Source of the DNA: Rossellomorea sp. SC111
Lineage (GTDB): Bacteria > Bacillota > Bacilli > Bacillales > Bacillaceae_B
Reading direction: 5' to 3'
Length of the DNA: 64,000 nt
Assembly (NCBI RefSeq): GCF_024733565.1
Contig: NZ_JANIOC010000010.1
Span: forward strand, 105,011 to 169,010
Shown here: positions 24,127-31,290 of the stretch, in pieces
Position numbering within the stretch: position 1 is the stretch's first letter
How the letters are laid out: each line of letters starts with the position of its first letter
Notes under the pieces: model-generated
What the model saw: the letters and a program-made list of their open reading frames with translations, nothing else
What the model was told of the DNA's origin: nothing
Database searches by the model: none
Position numbers and translations under genes: made by a program

Positions 24127-25080
24127 TTATTCCTGTTTTTCAGTTGCAGGAGCTTCGCCTTCAGGTGCGGGTGTTTGTCCGCCTTCAGGTGTTGCAGAAG
24201 GATTCAGTACTTGATCGAATGATTTTTTCAGATCTTTATCTTTGATGTTCAGATCAGCTTTTTCGATTTCTGCTTTCATCGCTTCCTGGATTTTTTGAGG
24301 ATCCACTTTGGAAAGTTTCAGTTCTTTTTCGATTTCCTTTTTCATTTCGTCAAAGGATTTCTTTTCTTTTTTATCTGTCACTTCGATGATGTGGTAACCA
24401 TAATCTGTTTTGATCGGCTCACTTACTTTTCCTTTTTCAAGAGTGTCGAGGGCTTTCGAGAATTCAGGAACAAAGTTTTGACGTCCAGCGTAGTCTACCC
24501 ATCCTAAGCTTCCGCCGTTTTCAGCAGAACCGGGATCTGTGGAATATTCCTTTGCTAGATCTTCGAATTTCGCTCCATCTGCCAATTTTTGTTTGACTTC
24601 TTTTGCTGTTTTTTCATCTTCTACAAGGATATGGCGAACTTTAATTTCAGGCTTCCATTTCTCGTAGTACTCTTTGACTTCTTTATCCGTTACTTTCACA
24701 TCGGAAATGGCGGCTTTTTCTTGAAGCAATTGAAGCTTTAAGTATTGTTTGAATGATTTTTCGTCCAGGTTATATTGTTGTAAGAAACTATCGAATTGAG
24801 GCCCTAATTGATCTTTCGCTTCATTCAGCTTTTCATCAACTTCCTCTTTTGACACGTCATACTTTTCTTCAAGTACTTTTGTATAAACCAGTTCCTGAAG
24901 AGCCTGTTCCATTTGTGGAGTGAATTTTTGTTTCATTGATTTGTAAAGTTCATCTTTTGTTACATCTCCGGCTTTTGTTGTTGCAACAACGTCATTGTTT
25001 CCTTCAGCACCGTCACCGCTGCATCCTGCAAGTCCTACGACTCCCGCAGCCAATGATACTGAAATGATCCATTTTTTCAT
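24127..25080 (-). CDS. prsA: Foldase lipoprotein PrsA (parvulin-type peptidyl-prolyl isomerase)
   Basis: A 317-residue lipoprotein. The signal peptide ends in the lipobox LAGC (Cys about residue 19), so the mature protein is lipid-anchored outside the membrane. The parvulin domain (about 130-225) shows VRHILVEDE, STDPGSAENGGSLGW and DYGYHIIEV; N- and C-terminal helical regions form the chaperone part. The tail is Pro/Glu/Ala-rich. It assists folding of exported proteins. The ATG follows AGGAG at 9 nt. Position next to yhaL is conserved. ScoC, a repressor linked to secreted enzymes, is encoded 2 kb away. Confidence 0.95.
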   Translation of the reverse strand: MKKWIISVSLAAGVVGLAGCSGDGAEGNNDVVATTKAGDVTKDELYKSMKQKFTPQMEQALQELVYTKVLEEKYDVSKEEVDEKLNEAKDQLGPQFDSFLQQYNLDEKSFKQYLKLQLLQEKAAISDVKVTDKEVKEYYEKWKPEIKVRHILVEDEKTAKEVKQKLADGAKFEDLAKEYSTDPGSAENGGSLGWVDYAGRQNFVPEFSKALDTLEKGKVSEPIKTDYGYHIIEVTDKKEKKSFDEMKKEIEKELKLSKVDPQKIQEAMKAEIEKADLNIKDKDLKKSFDQVLNPSATPEGGQTPAPEGEAPATEKQE

Positions 25081-25266
25081 GGTGACCAACTCCTACAATA
25101 ATTTCGTTTGATGGCTTGTCAAAATCTACAAAACATACTATAACACACTTCTTCCATTTAAAAAAATATTTTCCAACTTAATCTTCAGAAAAATGGGCAT
25201 TTTACACACCCATTTCCTAGGTACTTTCATATGATAAGAGCGAAGAGAGAAAAGGAGGTAATAAAT

Positions 25267-25353
25267 ATGAGCTGTGGATACAATTCCGGATTCGCGTTAA
25301 TCGTAGTGCTGTTCATCTTATTAATCATCGTTGGTGCCGCATATATTTACTAA
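25267..25353 (+). CDS. YjcZ-family sporulation micro-protein, copy 1
   Basis: A 28-residue peptide: MSCGYNSGF followed by one hydrophobic helix ALIVVLFILLIIVGAAYIY. The Gly/Tyr-rich head and the FALIVVLFILLII core are the YjcZ family signature; these very small membrane peptides are associated with sporulation. Ribosome binding site AAAGGAGG. First of three tandem paralogues with nearly identical cores. Confidence 0.85.
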   Translation: MSCGYNSGFALIVVLFILLIIVGAAYIY

Positions 25354-25438
25354 AAAATTTAATTTATGACATTAGCCTAAAACAAAAGGCGGCTAACTTG
25401 AATAAGATAAAGTAGCGCTTCAAAGGAGGTGGAAAGTT

Positions 25439-25522
25439 ATGGGTAATGCATACGGCGGAGGTTTCGCGTTAATCGTAGTACTGTTCATCCTGTTAATCAT
25501 TGTGGGTGCAGCATGGCTATAA
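25439..25522 (+). CDS. YjcZ-family sporulation micro-protein, copy 2
   Basis: A 27-residue peptide, MGNAYGGGF plus the same single membrane helix, ending GAAWL. The ribosome binding site AAAGGAGGTGG is very strong. Unlike copies 1 and 3 it lacks cysteine. A weak hairpin TTAGCC/GGCTAA sits between it and copy 1. Confidence 0.85.
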   Translation: MGNAYGGGFALIVVLFILLIIVGAAWL

Positions 25523-25651
25523 TTTTAGCCTCAGGGGTTTAGGTTCACCGGATAAAGACTGTAAGAGGGGGCAATACCTAACGAAAGGCTGGCCCCTTTT
25601 GCTTCATATTCATATGTTAATGCTTTTCATACATGAAAGGAGGAAGCGCAT

Positions 25652-25747
25652 ATGTCAGGTGCTTGCGGCGGGTACGGCGGAGGTTTCGCGTTAATCGTAG
25701 TTTTATTCATTTTGTTAATCATCATTGGTGCAGCATACGTTTGCTAA
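25652..25747 (+). CDS. YjcZ-family sporulation micro-protein, copy 3
   Basis: A 31-residue peptide, MSGACGGYGGGF plus the shared helix, ending GAAYVC, with Cys at both ends. Ribosome binding site AAAGGAGG. A strong terminator follows, closing the three-gene group. A GGGGC/GCCCC hairpin with TTTT lies between copies 2 and 3, so the copies may be separately transcribed. Confidence 0.85.
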   Translation: MSGACGGYGGGFALIVVLFILLIIIGAAYVC

Positions 25748-25759
25748 TATAAAGAAATT

Positions 25760-25797
25760 AAAAAGCAGATCCGGTTTATAAGGATCTGCTTTTTTTC
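25760..25797 (+). terminator. Terminator after the YjcZ cluster
   Basis: Stem AAAAAGCAGATCC / GGATCTGCTTTTT with a 7-base T tail. Confidence 0.92.
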
Positions 25798-25811
25798 TCA
25801 CTTTTCATGTT

Positions 25812-25991
25812 CTATGTAAATAGTATCTCTATGTAAGAAGAAACCAGCAGTATGGTGATTAGGATATTGATGGTCCTAAATACCTTAGGTTGGCGTTCTT
25901 CAGGTATTTCTTTTTGTAAACATAATGCGTTGGTCATTTTATTTATATAAAATAAGATGAAGACAGCAAATACTAAAAACATGGAGATCAT
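25812..25991 (-). CDS. Small two-helix membrane protein, unrecognised
   Basis: A 59-residue open frame behind GGGGAGGGG at good spacing. It starts MISMFLVFAVFILFYINK (TM 1), has a charged middle LQKEIPEERQPKVFR, and a second TM (TINILITILLVSSYIEIL). The topology and ribosome binding site make it a credible gene, but I do not recognise a family. It is convergent with the YjcZ cluster, whose terminator ends 15 bp from its stop codon. Confidence 0.6.
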   Translation of the reverse strand: MISMFLVFAVFILFYINKMTNALCLQKEIPEERQPKVFRTINILITILLVSSYIEILFT

Positions 25992-26070
25992 CCAAACCCC
26001 TCCCCGTTATCTCCTATAGACTATACATTACCAAATTATTTCCCTAATTGGTAGCAAGAGTGTTGCCTAC

Positions 26071-26093
26071 CTTCATGTAAATGAAGCTTTTTT
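26071..26093 (+). terminator. Hairpin with T-run and no upstream plus-strand gene
   Basis: CTTCAT-GTAA-ATGAAG is followed by CTTTTTT. No plus-strand gene precedes it after the YjcZ terminator, so it may end an antisense or run-on transcript. The 220 bp around it (25992-26212) also hold an AATCATCCT/AGGATGATT hairpin and nothing else I can name. Confidence 0.45.
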
Positions 26094-26212
26094 CGTATAT
26101 GAGGCCCTTCCGGTATGAAGAACAGATAAATGAAAGCAGGGAATCATCCTGAAAAATATGAGAAGGATGATTTCATCCATCGAGTGTGTGCATCAATGGC
26201 CATCCATCATCC

Positions 26213-26749
26213 TTACTGATAAATCAATATTTCATATCCATCTTCATTTTCTTCGATTAATGCATTCTTTGGTGAGTCCATCAACTGTTTCGCATAAATG
26301 AAATCAATGGCACAGATCCCTGAATGGAATGCAAGGAGCATTGTAAAGTAATGCGAATAGTGCGGGAAATGGAAGCACCCGTATAATAAAATACTGTTTA
26401 GTACAAAGAATGGGGCCACAAGGGCGACCAAATAACGGTATTTTGAAATTGGTTGATCCACCCGCAATGAAAGTATCGGCAAAAAATACATTTTTCTGTT
26501 GCATTTGCATTTTATTTTTCTCACAAAAGGCAAGATGGGCACGATGTGAAAAAATTTATGCAATGGATAGATACTGATCAGTCCCACGAAGAATCCCAGG
26601 AAATGCTTATCGTAAAAAGCACTCGGAAATAGTAAATTGATTGGTACGTATATTAATGAGAATACCATCATCATGATGATGGATGAAAGTAAAAAGACTC
26701 GGTAGAATCCAAATTGTTTTTCCAGGTTGATTGTTTTCCAGCAATGCAT
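26213..26749 (-). CDS. yhaJ: DUF3267-like membrane protein, YhaJ position
   Basis: A 178-residue integral membrane protein with about four TM helices (VFLLSSIIMMMVFSLIYVPI, FLGFFVGLISIYPLHKFF, YLVALVAPFFVLNSILLYGC, YFTMLLAFHSGICAIDFIYA). The fold pattern, the HKFFH (HxxxH) near residue 66 and the C-terminal tail ENEDGYEILIYQ resemble DUF3267 putative zinc-peptidase-like proteins. It lies where B. subtilis has yhaJ, upstream of yhaI. Ribosome binding site GGAGGCGA. Assignment is by position and topology; enzymatic activity is not shown. Confidence 0.6.
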   Translation of the reverse strand: MHCWKTINLEKQFGFYRVFLLSSIIMMMVFSLIYVPINLLFPSAFYDKHFLGFFVGLISIYPLHKFFHIVPILPFVRKIKCKCNRKMYFLPILSLRVDQPISKYRYLVALVAPFFVLNSILLYGCFHFPHYSHYFTMLLAFHSGICAIDFIYAKQLMDSPKNALIEENEDGYEILIYQ

Positions 26750-26932
26750 AAAAAAATCGCCTCCATTAGACGAATAGTGGTTAATTAAGTGCTTTACATA
26801 CTTTATTACGATTGCCGGAAAAAATCAACACATTTCCGAAGGATTTTTCTTATTTTTTGGAGGGAGTTTTGGGCGACATGTATGTTATAGTTTTGTACAA
26901 TAAGAGTATGAGATAAATAGCGGGTGATAAAG

Positions 26933-27262
26933 ATGCACGAACTAATGAAGCGAATAGAAAAACTTGAATACCAACAGAGGTTGATGGCTGAAATGTGCCC
27001 CGAAAATGGGTTTCCCTTTAATCGGCTGATCATTCGGAATGGGTTGTCAGAGAAGGAAGTGAAGGAGTTCTTTCAAACTTGTGATAGATTGAGCATAAAA
27101 CTTGAAAAACAAAAAGCGGAAGGATTCGTCTACAATACTCCGCTTTTTAAAGAATTTGAAGATGAGCTTCATGCAAAGCTGAAGGTGCATGAAGTCGTGA
27201 ATAGTTGCCTGGTTCAGGATATTTATCCAGCTTTGATGAAACAATTACAGAAGAGCTTGTAA
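26933..27262 (+). CDS. yhaI: YhaI family protein (DUF1878)
   Basis: A 109-residue soluble helical protein (MHELMKRIEKLEYQQRLMAEM, then a LSEKEVKEFFQTCDRL segment and KQKAEGFVYNTPLFKEF), matching the YhaI/DUF1878 family by sequence and position beside scoC. The ATG at 26933 is preferred, with GGTGAT before it; a GTG three codons upstream is possible. It is convergent with scoC, with only one base between the stop codons and no terminator, so the transcripts must overlap. Confidence 0.7.
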   Translation: MHELMKRIEKLEYQQRLMAEMCPENGFPFNRLIIRNGLSEKEVKEFFQTCDRLSIKLEKQKAEGFVYNTPLFKEFEDELHAKLKVHEVVNSCLVQDIYPALMKQLQKSL

Positions 27263-27263
27263 A

Positions 27264-27839
27264 TCAGGCAAGTTCTTCCTCATCTTCAAATAGTTCACCG
27301 AGCTTTCCATTATCATCAGAAAAATCATTTTCAATATTGTGAAATGATTTTTCGAATATTTCCATAAAATCATTTCCATAAATATTACGGACGACGGTCA
27401 TCATTTCGATCATCTCAGGGAACTTCCCATATAATTCCCGTAATGGAGCCACTCCCTGGAAAATAGAATGACTTTCAGGCTGATAGTTCTTCATTAGATC
27501 GAGAAGGATATTCTCCCCCTTGGCCGTCAGTTGAATATAAGTATTACGCTTATCATTCTCCCGTTTGGAAAATTCAAGAAGTTCACGTTCCTCTAATTTC
27601 TTCGAAAAATTAAATGCCGTTGAAACATGCATAACACCGAATTTGGCCACGTCCGAAATGGAAGCGCCCTTTAAATGATACGCAATCCAGAGAATATGAT
27701 GTTCATTGATATTTAAGTCGTATGGCTTGATCCATTGCTGCCAGTCCTTTTCTATGGCCTTCCACAAAGCTTTACTAAGCTGAGCCATTCTTTGACTGAA
27801 GAGCATTGCCTCTTTCAAAGTAAATTCTCTATCCTTCAT
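27264..27839 (-). CDS. scoC: MarR-family transition-state regulator ScoC (Hpr)
   Basis: A 191-residue protein with the winged-helix MarR domain (about residues 25-120: [27 protein letters not shown], recognition helix [16 protein letters not shown], wing [14 protein letters not shown]) and an acidic C-terminus typical of Hpr/ScoC. ScoC represses extracellular protease and sporulation genes and oligopeptide permeases at the end of growth. ATG at 27839 follows GGGTGA; a GTG three codons upstream is an alternative. The 370 bp upstream gap contains promoter-like sequence and a cre-like GAAAGCGCTTAT. Confidence 0.92.
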   Translation of the reverse strand: MKDREFTLKEAMLFSQRMAQLSKALWKAIEKDWQQWIKPYDLNINEHHILWIAYHLKGASISDVAKFGVMHVSTAFNFSKKLEERELLEFSKRENDKRNTYIQLTAKGENILLDLMKNYQPESHSIFQGVAPLRELYGKFPEMIEMMTVVRNIYGNDFMEIFEKSFHNIENDFSDDNGKLGELFEDEEELA

Positions 27840-28154
27840 CTCATTCACCCACTTTGCTAGAAAATCTTTTTACTATAAGCTGTTCTTGAAATGGTAGCGT
27901 TGTAAATAGTTCCAGAGGATTCACTAAAACAACGATCATCAAAAAAAGAAAGCGCTTATATTTTATTATGCCAATAAAGTAATAATTAATAAAGGCTAAA
28001 TTGACAAAATTTTTCGAAGTATATAATTTCTGGTTGGTTTACCGGCTTCATACTGGAAATATCAGAGGGTTTGAACCCTGTAATGACGGGATTCGTATAG
28101 GGAATCACTATTCTGAAAAAAATCGGGGTAAAAATAATTTTTATTTTAAATAAA

Positions 28155-28208
28155 ATAGAATCCCCGCAAGCCAAAACCCATAAACGGGTAAAAAGCAAAA
28201 CGGGGATA
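28155..28208 (-). terminator. Terminator of yhaH (minus strand)
   Basis: Outer stem ATCCCCG / CGGGGAT and an inner CCC/GGG pair, with a T-rich tract on the minus strand. It ends 4 bp from the yhaH stop codon. Confidence 0.6.
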
Positions 28209-28211
28209 GGG

Positions 28212-28583
28212 TTATTGATTCGTTGTGTTGGCTGAGTTGATCGATTTTTCCAGCTCTTCGATGGTTCGTTGGATGGATTGGATTTCTTCCTGAAGACGCT
28301 GGTTGTTCGGCTCGGTTGAAGCCTGCCATTGCTTGAAGGAAGCTTGAAGATCCTTGGAAAGCTGCAGGACGGTTTCCTTTCCTTCCTGTGACAGGGTGCC
28401 GATTGACTCTTTCAATTCACCGATATGGCCTTTCATCTCCTCGATGACCGCTGTCCAATCGTCTTTCTTGTCTTTGATTTGTGCACGGATTTCTTTACCT
28501 GATGAAGGGGACGTCAACAGGGATGCGACCCCTCCGACCACTCCACCGATTAATAATCCGTAGGCAAGAGATTTTTTTTTCAC
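28212..28583 (-). CDS. yhaH: YtxH-domain protein YhaH
   Basis: A 123-residue protein with a GTG start 5 nt after GAGGTGA. A short N-terminal membrane helix with the YtxH signature (LAYGLLIGGVVGGVASLLTSPSSGKEIR) is followed by a long amphipathic coiled coil (residues 35-120) rich in Glu/Lys/Gln. YtxH proteins are membrane-anchored and linked to stress or sporulation; the molecular role is unclear. Same order as in B. subtilis (scoC, yhaH, trpP). Confidence 0.85.
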   Translation of the reverse strand: MKKKSLAYGLLIGGVVGGVASLLTSPSSGKEIRAQIKDKKDDWTAVIEEMKGHIGELKESIGTLSQEGKETVLQLSKDLQASFKQWQASTEPNNQRLQEEIQSIQRTIEELEKSINSANTTNQ

Positions 28584-28748
28584 TATATTCACCTCGTTCT
28601 TCTAATTCTATAATACTATATTTCTACAATCAGTTTGTATTCTCCTTTTCCCTTTTAGAACAGATTAAAACAAGTAGGTTCATATCTTCCTCTTCAAACG
28701 CATAAAAATAAGAAATGAGGTGGTGAAGAGGGGGGAGGTTCTAACAGC

Positions 28749-28943
28749 ATGGATGGAATAATCTTTGGTTTCTTTGCTCTCAGTACTGTTTTATTTCTAA
28801 GTATGGTATATAACTTCATTAGTATTCAAAGACCTGGAATGTATCCTCCTAAAAATATATTAAAAAAGCGTGCGACCATATTGGGTTCAGGTGGATTGAT
28901 CACATTTCTCATAGGGATATTGCTCTGGTTTGCAGTCAGTTAA
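28749..28943 (+). CDS. Small two-helix membrane protein, unrecognised
   Basis: A 64-residue protein with an N-terminal TM (IIFGFFALSTVLFLSMVYNFI), a short loop with PGMYPPKNILKKR, and a second TM (LGSGGLITFLIGILLWFAV). The ribosome binding site GGGGGGAGG is 9 nt upstream, supporting translation. It lies divergent from yhaH and convergent with trpP, sharing a hairpin with the latter. No family recognised. Confidence 0.6.
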   Translation: MDGIIFGFFALSTVLFLSMVYNFISIQRPGMYPPKNILKKRATILGSGGLITFLIGILLWFAVS

Positions 28944-28945
28944 TA

Positions 28946-29000
28946 AAAAAGCCCCCCATTATTATGTGAAGGATCACAAGACATGGAGGGTGTTTTTATT
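28946..29000. terminator. Bidirectional hairpin between the small membrane gene and trpP
   Basis: CCCCCCAT pairs with ATGGAGGG, flanked by an A-run on the left and T-run on the right. Confidence 0.7.
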
Positions 29001-29007
29001 ATTTCGT

Positions 29008-29544
29008 TTAGGATAGCTGTTCTGATGTGACAGCTTCTCGAATGGTTGAACGTTTCAAAATACCGTTGATAATCGGATACACAACGAACATTGCGCCGGC
29101 GTTCACAAGTGTTGCCGGAAGTACGACTGCTGCGAATAGAGCGAAGAAAGCTCCAGGCAGGCCTACGATCACATATGCAGAAAGCAGGAAAACACTTCCT
29201 GATACGAGGGTACCGATTGCGGTTAGAACAGAAGCGCCTAACAGTGAACGAGTGATTTTCTTTGTTGCCAAGAATAATCCGTAAAAGACGAATGCTGTGA
29301 CCGGTTTATCGATCAGGTTTGGTAAGAAACCAGCAGGGAATTGTGTTGTCAATCCTGAAATGACTCCTGTCAGTAAACCTAAAAGCAAGACGTTTTTCTT
29401 TGCAGGAAACAGAATGATTCCCAAGAACATCATCGTCAGCATCATATCCGGTTTCATCCCTAAGAATATGCCCGGAATCACTGTGTGCAGTACCGCTCCG
29501 ATCCCTACTAATAATGACAGGGATACAAGTGTTTTTGTATTCAT
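29008..29544 (-). CDS. trpP: Tryptophan transporter TrpP
   Basis: A 178-residue protein with five to six TM helices of the TrpP family (LVSLSLLVGIGAVLHTVIPGIFLGMKPDM at the N-terminus; GFLPNLIDKPVTAFVFYG in the middle). It is the secondary tryptophan importer found next to scoC/yhaH in Bacillus. The ATG follows GAGGAGAGATGAG. That leader contains regularly spaced NAG triplets that look like a TRAP binding site, and a sigma-A promoter lies upstream, so translation is probably shut down when tryptophan is plentiful. Confidence 0.92.
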   Translation of the reverse strand: MNTKTLVSLSLLVGIGAVLHTVIPGIFLGMKPDMMLTMMFLGIILFPAKKNVLLLGLLTGVISGLTTQFPAGFLPNLIDKPVTAFVFYGLFLATKKITRSLLGASVLTAIGTLVSGSVFLLSAYVIVGLPGAFFALFAAVVLPATLVNAGAMFVVYPIINGILKRSTIREAVTSEQLS

Positions 29545-29569
29545 TTCTCATCTCTCCTCAACTAAACTA
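29545..29569 (-). promoter_or_regulatory. Candidate TRAP (MtrB) binding site over the trpP ribosome binding site
   Basis: Read on the minus strand, five triplets TAG, TAG, GAG, GAG, GAG follow each other with exactly 2-nt spacers (tt, tt, ga, at) and end 2 nt before the ATG, covering the Shine-Dalgarno. Further NAG triplets (TAG, GAG, CAG) lie just upstream. This is the TRAP recognition pattern known for B. subtilis trpP. Confidence 0.75.
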
Positions 29570-29627
29570 TACTTTGTAATCTGCTTCTCCTAATGTGCAC
29601 TATTGCCATTAGCGAAAAGGTAGGTAC

Positions 29628-29655
29628 ATTATAACATAGTAAGACTCCGTGTCAA
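29628..29655 (-). promoter_or_regulatory. Sigma-A promoter of trpP
   Basis: Consensus TTGACA and TATAAT boxes on the minus strand with a 16-bp spacer, giving a leader of about 75 nt. Confidence 0.85.
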
Positions 29656-29670
29656 AGATGAATATTTCTG

Positions 29671-29711
29671 AAAAAAGCCCGGCCGCTTTACTGACAAAGG
29701 GCCGGGCTTTC
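29671..29711 (-). terminator. Terminator of hit (minus strand)
   Basis: Stem AAAGCCCGGCC / GGGCCGGGCTTT with a six-base T-run on the minus strand. Confidence 0.9.
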
Positions 29712-29715
29712 AATC

Positions 29716-30138
29716 CTATGACAGATGATGTGCGATAGATTCGGCGATCGTTTTTAAGTCTTCGTGGCTGTAGTCGTCGTTATGGGTTTTCCAAACAGCT
29801 CCGAAACCATCCCCATTGCCGTAGCGTGGTATGAAGTGCATGTGGAAATGGAAGACGGATTGTCCTGCTTCTTCACCTGCATTGCTTAAAAGGTTCATTC
29901 CCACAGGGTGAAACTCAGCCTTGATGCTGTTTGCGATCTTTGGTGCAACAGAGAAGAGGTGACTTGCCACATCAGGGGTCAGCTCGTAGACGTTTTCTTT
30001 ATGTACTTTCGGAATAAGGAGGGTATGACCTTTCGTCACTTGGCTGATGTCAAGAAATGCAAGGACATGGTCATCTTCGTACACTTTCATTGCCGGGATT
30101 TCTCCATCGATGATTTTACAAAAAATACAGTCACTCAT
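29716..30138 (-). CDS. hit: HIT-family nucleotide hydrolase Hit
   Basis: A 140-residue histidine-triad protein with N-terminal zinc cysteines (CIFCKI) and the catalytic HFHMHF triad near residue 97. It would hydrolyse AMP-linked nucleotides or dinucleoside polyphosphates in the cytoplasm. The start at 30138 is 8 nt after AAGGTGG; ATG and GTG codons just upstream are too close to it. It is divergent from ecsA as in B. subtilis, but here 1.3 kb of repeat-rich, gene-free sequence separates them. Confidence 0.92.
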   Translation of the reverse strand: MSDCIFCKIIDGEIPAMKVYEDDHVLAFLDISQVTKGHTLLIPKVHKENVYELTPDVASHLFSVAPKIANSIKAEFHPVGMNLLSNAGEEAGQSVFHFHMHFIPRYGNGDGFGAVWKTHNDDYSHEDLKTIAESIAHHLS

Positions 30139-30285
30139 GCTCATTTCCACCTTTCAGTAATGGTGTATGTATTTTACCATTAAAGTAAAAATAAATGAAG
30201 AAGAGACAGGAACGATTTTCCTGCCTCTCTTCTTAGAAGGGGTAAAACTTTAAAGGTTTATATGTCAGGCTTCATTCTCTTTGAT

Positions 30286-30691
30286 AAACACCTCATTCGC
30301 TAGTAGCTGCAGTGATACCATTCTTGGGTAGAATGAACATTGTTCAATGCGACCATCCCCTTATCTTTTTGCTATTTAAGCATTCAGACAATAGAAACTG
30401 TTAGCCGTCTTGGACAAACACCTCATTTGCTATAAGGATGATATGTGTAAATCGTTAGAAACATGAATGACTCTGTGCAAACTGACCATCCCCTTATCTT
30501 GTAGGCTAAAAAAAGCTTAGTAAGAAAGTTGATTTAGTCAAAATGTGCTTTAACAAACACCTCATTTATCAATTTTTGATGAAATGATTTGGGTGAGTGT
30601 GTCATTCACTAAAGAAGACGACGAATTCCTTCAAGTCGCAAACAATAGTGAAATCGGTTAGCTGGTCTTTAACAACCATCCCCTTTTTCTT
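30286..30691. repeat. Three iterations of a paired-box repeat (possible structured RNA locus)
   Basis: Box A, consensus ACAAACACCTCATTTGCTA, occurs at 30286, 30416 and 30555. Box B, consensus GACCATCCCCTTATCTT, occurs at 30351, 30484 and 30674. They alternate A-B-A-B-A-B with a period of about 130-140 bp, while the sequence between boxes is not conserved. On the plus strand both boxes are C-rich and complementary to Shine-Dalgarno-type sequences (AATGAGGTG, AAGGGGATGG). Flanking complementarities put boxes in predicted loops: TTAGCC/GGCTAA around unit 2 and GGTTAGC/GCTGACC around box B3. No ORF with a plausible start spans it. I know of no established family for certain. Confidence 0.85.
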
Positions 30692-30802
30692 ATTGCTGAC
30701 CCCTTCTGATAATATGTTGTGCATTCTTGGGGATGGTTATGAATGCTAAAATGTGGAAGGTTTCTAATTCAAACGGTTGTTGTAATTCTCCACCTGAGAA
30801 GG

Positions 30803-30945
30803 AGTGAGTTCTGGTTGATTTCCGCTGAAGGTGCTCGCTTTCCGCGGGGCTGGCGGTGAGCCTCCTCGGCTGCGCCTCCGGGGTCTCACCTGCCCAGCGT
30901 TTCCCGCAGGAGTCGAGCACCTTCCGCTCCAATCAACTTTCCAAG
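30803..30945. repeat. Dispersed element A, copy without the core insert
   Basis: It runs from AGTGAGTTCTGGTTGATTTCC to AATCAACTTTCCAAG and contains CTTTCCGCGGGGCTGG, GAGCCTCCTCGG and TTTCCCGCAGGAGTCGAGC. The middle reads CACCTGCCCAGCGTTTCCC: the site at which the other three copies carry the 123-127 bp core element. It has partial self-complementarity (GTTGATT/AATCAAC, GCTCG/CGAGC). Confidence 0.88.
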
Positions 30946-31157
30946 TGAAGTGTTTAACTAAAACAATTTAATGACGAGATTGCTACACCATTGCATACAG
31001 CACTCTTATCATTTTAGTTGTAGTAATGCCCCGTTCTGCTAAAACTTCCAAGCGACCGAACATTCTAAAACTAAAGTCTGTGTATGAATAACCAAGACCT
31101 GGTGAAATGGGCCTTTTACAATTATTGCTAAAGTATAGTCAGTCACAGGTGGATCTA

Positions 31158-31290
31158 GCTATTGATTGGAGTGCAAGACGGAGACTCCTGCGGGAAAAGC
31201 GGAATAGGTAAGACCCCGCAGGAGCGTAAGCGACGAGGAGGCTTGCCTTCCGCCCCGAGGAAAGCGAAGTCTTGCACGGAAATCAATAGC
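31158..31290. repeat. Dispersed element C, copy 1
   Basis: The ends GCTATTGATT and AATCAATAGC are perfect 10-bp inverted repeats. Inside: GTGCAAGAC/GTCTTGCAC arms, GACTCCTGCGGG, GACCCCGCAGGAGCG and CGACGAGGAGGCTTGCC. A second copy lies at 60078-60209 in opposite orientation. The spacer to element A (30946-31157) and about 55 bp on the other side are also related to the 60 kb locus. Confidence 0.88.

Noticed and set aside
28060-28085. tRNA-like T-arm (AGGGTTTGAACCCT)
   Set aside because: No acceptor, D or anticodon stems can be placed around it.
30286-30691. CRISPR array at the three-unit repeat
   Set aside because: Only three units, two different boxes per unit, spacers of unequal length (about 50-105 bp), no cas genes.
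30280-30700. Minus-strand micro-peptides starting at the GGATGG or AATGAGGTG boxes
   Set aside because: The possible peptides have unrelated sequences and lengths in each unit, and the apparent Shine-Dalgarno touches the ATG; conservation is in DNA, not protein.
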